Of a stretch of DNA of 9,381 bases, positions 5,850 through 9,381 are shown piece by piece. Position 1 is the first letter of the stretch, and every line of letters begins with the position of its first letter. Made by a program: the position numbers and the translations under genes. A model generated the notes under the pieces. It was not told the origin of the DNA and ran no database searches. It saw only the letters and a list, made by a program, of their open reading frames with translations. The stretch comes from an uncultured Roseburia sp. (GTDB lineage: Bacteria; Bacillota; Clostridia; Lachnospirales; Lachnospiraceae). Location: positions 1-9,381 of the forward strand of contig CANDFU010000038.1 in assembly GCA_947384095.1 (NCBI GenBank). The letters run 5' to 3'.

Positions 5850-6599
5850 ATGAACAAAGGATTTTTGGCGCAGCAGTCAGAGCAGGCGAATCAGAAAAAC
5901 AGGAAATTGTTTTCCGGACTGCTCATTGTATATGTTGCAATCATAGCTGTTGTCGGGTTTGCGGTAAGGGATTCCGTCGATTTCAGCGATTACACGACTG
6001 TTAAGGTGCTTGTCAGCGTGGCCGTCCTATCGGCGGTGATGCTGGTTTCCGTGATATTCGGGCTGATCCGTTCGGGCCGGGCGGCTGCGGACGGAAGCAG
6101 GAGTCTGGTTCTTCTCTTTCCGGAAGTGAAGAGGGCCGTGGCGGAGCGGATTGACCGGGAAATCGCGGAGGGAAAGATTCTGGTCGACGAATATGTCGAT
6201 GCGTTTCCGGAGGGAAAGAAGCCGCACGGGGAGCGGGTGATTCTGATTCCGTCTTACCTTCTGCTCATAAACGGTATGGGAGCGGTCACGGCCGTCCCGC
6301 GGGAAAAGATTTACTGGGTCTGTGCCCAGGCCGGGCGTACGGGTTCTTCTTTTATCGTCCGTCTGATGATCTTTAATGAAAAGAAAACTCTTTACATGGA
6401 AGGTGCTGACGTCGGGCATCTGCAGGCGGTCGCGGACAAGCTGTATCAGTACATACCCAATGTGTTCCGGGACTATGATGTGGATAAGATCTCGTATGAC
6501 ATGGACAGGCTTTTTGATAAGAACCGGGAAGAGTTTATAAGAATCTGTGAGGAAGAAAAGAAGAGGAACGGACTGAGTGGAGGAAGGAATCATGTATGA
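5850..6599 (+). CDS. Two-TM membrane protein of unknown function with cytoplasmic domain
   Basis: I do not recognise this 249-residue protein. After a short polar N-terminus there are two hydrophobic segments (about 20-39 and 51-74), separated by a short acidic loop. A soluble region of about 175 residues follows and is probably cytoplasmic. Residues about 128-185 alternate in a beta-strand pattern (RVILIPSYLLLING, then KIYWVCAQ, then FIVRLMIFNEKKTLYMEG). A helix follows (HLQAVADKLYQYIPNV), an order that recalls PH-like membrane domains; this is only an impression. The C-terminus is a charged helix. The ATG at 5850 has GGAGG (5840-5844) 5 bases upstream, whereas the in-frame GTG at 5838 has its Shine-Dalgarno too close. 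The 3' end overlaps the GH172-family gene by 8 bases, so the two are co-translated and may act together. No catalytic motif is seen. Confidence 0.85.
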   Translation: MNKGFLAQQSEQANQKNRKLFSGLLIVYVAIIAVVGFAVRDSVDFSDYTTVKVLVSVAVLSAVMLVSVIFGLIRSGRAAADGSRSLVLLFPEVKRAVAERIDREIAEGKILVDEYVDAFPEGKKPHGERVILIPSYLLLINGMGAVTAVPREKIYWVCAQAGRTGSSFIVRLMIFNEKKTLYMEGADVGHLQAVADKLYQYIPNVFRDYDVDKISYDMDRLFDKNREEFIRICEEEKKRNGLSGGRNHV

Positions 6600-7689
6600 C
6601 ATGCTAAGTAAAATCCCATTCGCGCGGCACGGCAGATCACGGGCCGTCAATGCGGAAAATCCGACTGGTGAAAAAGGACGGGGAGGGACGGCCCAGAGCG
6701 TGCTCGGGCCGTCCCGGAAAGGGAGTCCGTGCCTTAAAGACATCGCACCGGGGGAGACGGTCACACTGGCGGATGTCGCAGGCCCCGGGGTGATCACGCA
6801 TATCTGGATGACGGTCGACGCGAAGACGTCCGACGCCGATTGTTTTGTGCTCCGCGACCTTGTCCTCAGGATGTACTGGGACGGAGAGGAGACGCCTTCG
6901 GTGGAGACGCCGCTGGGTGATTTTTTCTGTTGTGGTTTCGGGAAAGAATGTATTGTAAACGCAATGCCGATTGTGGTCGTCCCGTCAAGAGGCTTAAACT
7001 GCTATTTCCCGATGCCGTTTCTGCGCCGTGCAAAAATCACGCTGGAAAATGAGCATGCAAATCCCATTCCGGCATTTTTTTATCAGGTTGATTATTGTCT
7101 TTACGATGATCTGCCGGAGGAAACAGAGTATTTCCACGCGCGCTGGAGGCGGGAGCGCCTTACGACGCCGGGAAAGGATTATGTGATTGCGGACGACATA
7201 AAAGGAAGCGGAACGTATGTGGGGACATATCTGGCACTGACGACGCTGGAGCGCTACTGGTGGGGAGAGGGGGAAGTGAAGTTTTATATCGACGGCGATA
7301 TGGAGTATCCGACGATCTGCGGGACCGGGATGGAAGACTATTTCGGCGGGTCCTGGAGCTTTGCGCGGCAGGAGGCAGGAAAGACGGTTGAGACGAATTA
7401 CTCGACGCCGTTTCTGGGATATCCGTTTTATGCGAATCATGACGATACGGTCTATAATGCCTATCACAACGACGACTGCCCGCCGATGCGCGGATTTTAC
7501 CGTTTTCATATTCCGGATCCGGTCTATTTTGAGGAAAATCTAAAGGTTACGGTGCAGCAGATCGGGGTGTGCCACAGAGGGCTTTTTGAGCGGCAGGACG
7601 ATCTGTCGGGCGTCGCCTACTGGTATCAGCGGGAGCCGCACGCCGCATTTGGGAAAATGATGGAAAAAGAGCTGCGCTGGCCGAGATAA
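6592..7689 (+). CDS. DUF2961 / GH172-family glycoside hydrolase, cytoplasmic
   Basis: This 365-residue protein belongs to the DUF2961 family, now glycoside hydrolase family 172. Characterised members cleave alpha-D-fructofuranosyl or D-arabinofuranosyl linkages. Family blocks are visible in order: an N-terminal ENPTGEKGRGG (22-32), GPGVITHIWMT (64-74), WDGEETPSVETPLGDFF (96-112), NCYFPMPF (136-143), and GTGMEDYFGG (244-253), with Glu248 a candidate catalytic acid. There is no signal peptide or membrane segment, so it should act inside the cell on imported small saccharides. I chose the ATG at 6592 because GGAGG (6579-6583) lies 8 bases upstream. An in-frame GTG at 6577 would destroy that site. 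It overlaps the preceding membrane-protein gene by 8 bases, and a strong terminator follows. No transporter or regulator for a sugar is in view, so the substrate remains open. Confidence 0.88.
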   Translation: MYDMLSKIPFARHGRSRAVNAENPTGEKGRGGTAQSVLGPSRKGSPCLKDIAPGETVTLADVAGPGVITHIWMTVDAKTSDADCFVLRDLVLRMYWDGEETPSVETPLGDFFCCGFGKECIVNAMPIVVVPSRGLNCYFPMPFLRRAKITLENEHANPIPAFFYQVDYCLYDDLPEETEYFHARWRRERLTTPGKDYVIADDIKGSGTYVGTYLALTTLERYWWGEGEVKFYIDGDMEYPTICGTGMEDYFGGSWSFARQEAGKTVETNYSTPFLGYPFYANHDDTVYNAYHNDDCPPMRGFYRFHIPDPVYFEENLKVTVQQIGVCHRGLFERQDDLSGVAYWYQREPHAAFGKMMEKELRWPR

Positions 7690-7694
7690 TGACG

Positions 7695-7723
7695 AGGCGG
7701 TGGTTTTATGCCACCGCCTTTTT
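7695..7723 (+). terminator. Intrinsic terminator of the membrane protein/GH172 operon
   Basis: AGGCGGTGG (7695-7703) and CCACCGCCT (7711-7719) form a perfect 9-bp stem with a 7-base loop. A five-T run (7719-7723) follows. It starts 5 bases after the GH172 stop codon. This is a textbook Rho-independent terminator. Confidence 0.95.
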
Positions 7724-7876
7724 CATTTCATAGGAAAGACCATGTTGCTGTGAAGCGCGAAAGTATCTGGATTTCCCATGAAATAAAAAGCCGTCCGGGG
7801 AGGATCGCACTGCGTCGGAGAAGAAGAGCGTCGCAAAAGCGACCCGCCGCAGGCGGAGAATCCGGCGGGGCCGGAT
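7718..7876 (-). repeat. Dispersed intergenic repeat, copy B (inverted relative to copy A)
   Basis: The reverse complement aligns base for base with 5523-5681: 126 of 159 positions are identical, with no gaps. The best-kept part corresponds to 7802-7876, which includes the shared TCTTCTCCGACGCAGTGCG and GGGTCGCTTTTGCG segments. Its outer edge abuts the operon terminator and its inner edge carries a terminator-like hairpin. It fills most of the 239-base gap between the convergent GH172 and ktrA genes. Two related copies in opposite orientation now flank the membrane protein/GH172 operon. Confidence 0.85.
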
Positions 7877-7882
7877 TTTTTT
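7858..7882 (+). terminator. Terminator-like hairpin at the repeat edge
   Basis: AATCCGGC (7859-7866) and GCCGGATT (7870-7877) pair over 8 bases with a GGG loop. An outer G-U pair can extend the stem. A seven-T run (7876-7882) follows on the + strand. It would stop any + strand read-through before it runs antisense into ktrA. On the - strand no T-run follows, so it does not obviously terminate ktrA. The same hairpin in copy A lacks the T-run. Confidence 0.7.
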
Positions 7883-7928
7883 CAGACCGGATCTTTTGTC
7901 TGGAAAAAGTTCCTTCCTGCGGAGATTT

Positions 7929-8579
7929 TTATAGTTTTCGGACAATCTTTTCGATATCGTTCTGGTGTCCGATGACCATCAGATGCTCGTCCGGTTCGAA
8001 GACGTAGTCCGGGCCGGGCATCAGCTTCATTCCGTCTTCGTTTTTGACGCCGATGATATTGGTATTGTAGGTGACGCGCACATTGACGTCGAGAATCGAA
8101 CGGCCGATCCATTCCGGCAGGGGCGCGATCTCATAGATGGAAAAACCTTTTCCGAGCTCCACATAATCAAAAACCTGGTTTGCAGAGAAGCGTACGGCGA
8201 CTTTGTCCGCAATGTCCCTGTCGGGATAGATGACTTCGTCCGCGCCGTTGCGCAGCAGAAATTTTGCGTGGATATCCCGGTTCGCCTTGCTCACGACGTA
8301 TCTGGCGCCGAGTTCTTTTAAAAGGCTGGTGATCTCAAGACTGCTCTGGAAATTTGTGCCGATGCAGACAAAGCAGAGATCAAAGTTTCCCACCCCGAGG
8401 CTTCGCAGGACTTTTTCATTGGTGCAGTCGCCGATTTTTGCGCTGACGACGCACGGAAGAAGCTCCTGCAGGGTGGATTCCTCTTTGTCCACGATCATGA
8501 TTTCGTTGTCCAGTTTGGAGAGCTTGGTACACAGGTGCGTGCCAAACCTTCCGAGTCCGATAATTAAAATAGACTTCAT
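7929..8579 (-). CDS. ktrA: Ktr potassium uptake system regulatory subunit (RCK protein)
   Basis: This 216-residue cytoplasmic gating subunit forms a ring on the KtrB channel dimer and opens or closes it in response to nucleotide binding. The N-terminal RCK/Rossmann domain (about 1-125) has the dinucleotide loop IGLGRFG (7-13), Asp31 at the end of the second strand (MIVDKEE), and GDCTN (50-54). The RCK-C domain (about 135-216) follows; in Firmicutes KtrA/KtrC this domain binds cyclic di-AMP, which shuts uptake. I chose the ATG at 8579 because GGAGG (8585-8589) lies 5 bases upstream and the N-terminus then matches the family exactly. Longer in-frame extensions run into ktrB. It starts 14 bases after the ktrB stop, in one operon. 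A KtrC-type name is also possible. Confidence 0.92.
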   Translation of the reverse strand: MKSILIIGLGRFGTHLCTKLSKLDNEIMIVDKEESTLQELLPCVVSAKIGDCTNEKVLRSLGVGNFDLCFVCIGTNFQSSLEITSLLKELGARYVVSKANRDIHAKFLLRNGADEVIYPDRDIADKVAVRFSANQVFDYVELGKGFSIYEIAPLPEWIGRSILDVNVRVTYNTNIIGVKNEDGMKLMPGPDYVFEPDEHLMVIGHQNDIEKIVRKL

Positions 8580-8593
8580 GATAACCTCCATAT

Positions 8594-9381
8594 CTAACCG
8601 ATGTTGATTTCTTCTACGGGCTGCATGATGTGCACCGGTTTTTTGTGATCCGTGAAGGAGAGGGCGAAGGAGAGGCTCCCGAGCCGTCCGACATACATCA
8701 GAAAAGCGATGATACACTGAGAGAACGGGCTGAGCTGTCCGGTGAGGCCGGTTGTCATTCCGACGGTACAGACGGCGGACGTGACCTCAAAAAGCGTGTC
8801 CCCGATGGCAAAATTCTGTATGCTGCAGATGATTAAAGTAGCCGTCAGGCTGAAAAACAGATAGGTGCACAGCAGGGCCGAGGCCTTGTTGACGGTTGCG
8901 TCGTCGATCCTTCTGCCGAAGATATTGGTTCCCGTCGTGCGCAGAAGCGTGGATCTTAAATGGAGCAGCAGAACGAAAATCGTCGCCATTTTCACGCCGC
9001 CTGCGGTGGAACCGGAGCCGCCGCCGATAAACATCAGAATAATGGAAAAAAGCCGGCTGCCCTGGGAGAGTGAGCCGATATCCGTCGTGTTGAAGCCGGC
9101 CGTGCGCGGCGTCACTGCGCAGAACAGAGCGCTGCACAGCTTTCCTGTCGTACTCATGCCCGCAAACAGGCGGCTGCCTTCCACCAGATAGAAAAACAGG
9201 GCGCCGCCGAAGATAAGGACGGCGGAACAGCTTAAGACCATTTTCGTCTGGAGGGCGTATTTGCGGAAATGCCATTTGTGTTTTACGAGATCGTTCCAGA
9301 CAAAAAAGCCGATTCCGCCGATCAGGATCAGGGAGCAGAGCGTCAGGGTGACGAGCGGGTCGTCATAGTAGGCGGTAAACG
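8594..9381 (-). CDS. ktrB: Ktr/Trk potassium channel subunit, 5' end outside the window
   Basis: The last 261 residues of a K+-translocating membrane subunit are visible. The frame is open to the window edge, starting FTAYYDDPLV and GGIGFFVWNDL. Several membrane segments follow. A selectivity-filter loop, TPRTAGFNTTD, is of the T-x-G-F type seen in the third pore repeat. GGGSGSTAGGVKM is the gating-loop region of the Trk/Ktr superfamily. A fourth pore loop, SAVCTVGMTTGLT, precedes the C-terminal helix with MYVGRLG. Trk/Ktr subunits carry four such pore repeats in one chain; about two are in view. The protein imports K+ with the RCK subunit encoded directly downstream, and contributes to osmotic and pH homeostasis. 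The true start, roughly 200 residues further upstream, is not in this window. Confidence 0.93.
   Translation of the reverse strand, partial: FTAYYDDPLVTLTLCSLILIGGIGFFVWNDLVKHKWHFRKYALQTKMVLSCSAVLIFGGALFFYLVEGSRLFAGMSTTGKLCSALFCAVTPRTAGFNTTDIGSLSQGSRLFSIILMFIGGGSGSTAGGVKMATIFVLLLHLRSTLLRTTGTNIFGRRIDDATVNKASALLCTYLFFSLTATLIICSIQNFAIGDTLFEVTSAVCTVGMTTGLTGQLSPFSQCIIAFLMYVGRLGSLSFALSFTDHKKPVHIMQPVEEINIG

Noticed and set aside
6027..6797. A 256-codon - strand open frame across the membrane protein and GH172 junction
   Set aside because: It is opposite two well-supported overlapping genes and has no recognisable domain.
8580..8717. An N-terminal extension of KtrA into ktrB
   Set aside because: The added residues are translated from the ktrB 3' end in another frame; the ATG at 8579 has GGAGG and starts directly at the Rossmann fold.
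1..9381. CRISPR arrays, tRNA or rRNA genes, insertion sequences, phage genes
   Set aside because: I looked for regularly spaced repeats, cloverleaf-like sequence, and transposase or integrase motifs and saw none; the only repeats are the two intergenic copies described.

Overview
The window is the end of a draft-assembly contig from a Gram-positive gut-type Clostridia, most likely Lachnospiraceae. This is inferred from the gene families and the strong AGGAGG-type ribosome sites, not from a search. The first 46 bases are not biological. They are an Illumina dual-index P5/read-1 adapter (TACAC, an 8-base index, then the 33-base read-1 primer). Genomic sequence starts at 47 with the last 17 codons of queA on the + strand, cut off by the contig end.

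Layout after queA. A large methyl-accepting chemotaxis protein lies on the - strand (290-2317) with its own promoter. Divergent from it is a + strand mutagenesis cassette: a Y-family translesion polymerase of the UvrX/YqjW type (2524-4053), coupled by a 4-base overlap to a YolD-like partner (4050-4466). The YolD gene runs head-on into nudC (4438-5424, - strand), an NAD(H) pyrophosphatase, and the two 3' ends overlap by 29 bases. Next is a two-gene + strand operon: a two-TM membrane protein of unknown function (5850-6599), overlapping by 8 bases a DUF2961/GH172-family glycoside hydrolase (6592-7689). This operon has a near-consensus promoter and a strong terminator. The window ends with a - strand ktrB-ktrA potassium uptake operon (9381-7929), with the 5' part of ktrB outside the window.

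The main non-genic feature is a dispersed repeat of about 160 bp, present twice in opposite orientations (5523-5681 and 7718-7876). By hand alignment the copies are 79 % identical with no gaps. They bracket the membrane protein/GH172 operon. The repeat carries several hairpins. Its differences fall evenly over the three codon positions, so the similar open frames on it are probably not genes.

The chromosomal genes look like ordinary core and accessory functions: chemotaxis, damage tolerance, NAD turnover or RNA decapping, carbohydrate turnover, and K+ homeostasis. The least explained parts are the membrane protein/GH172 pair and the repeat family.
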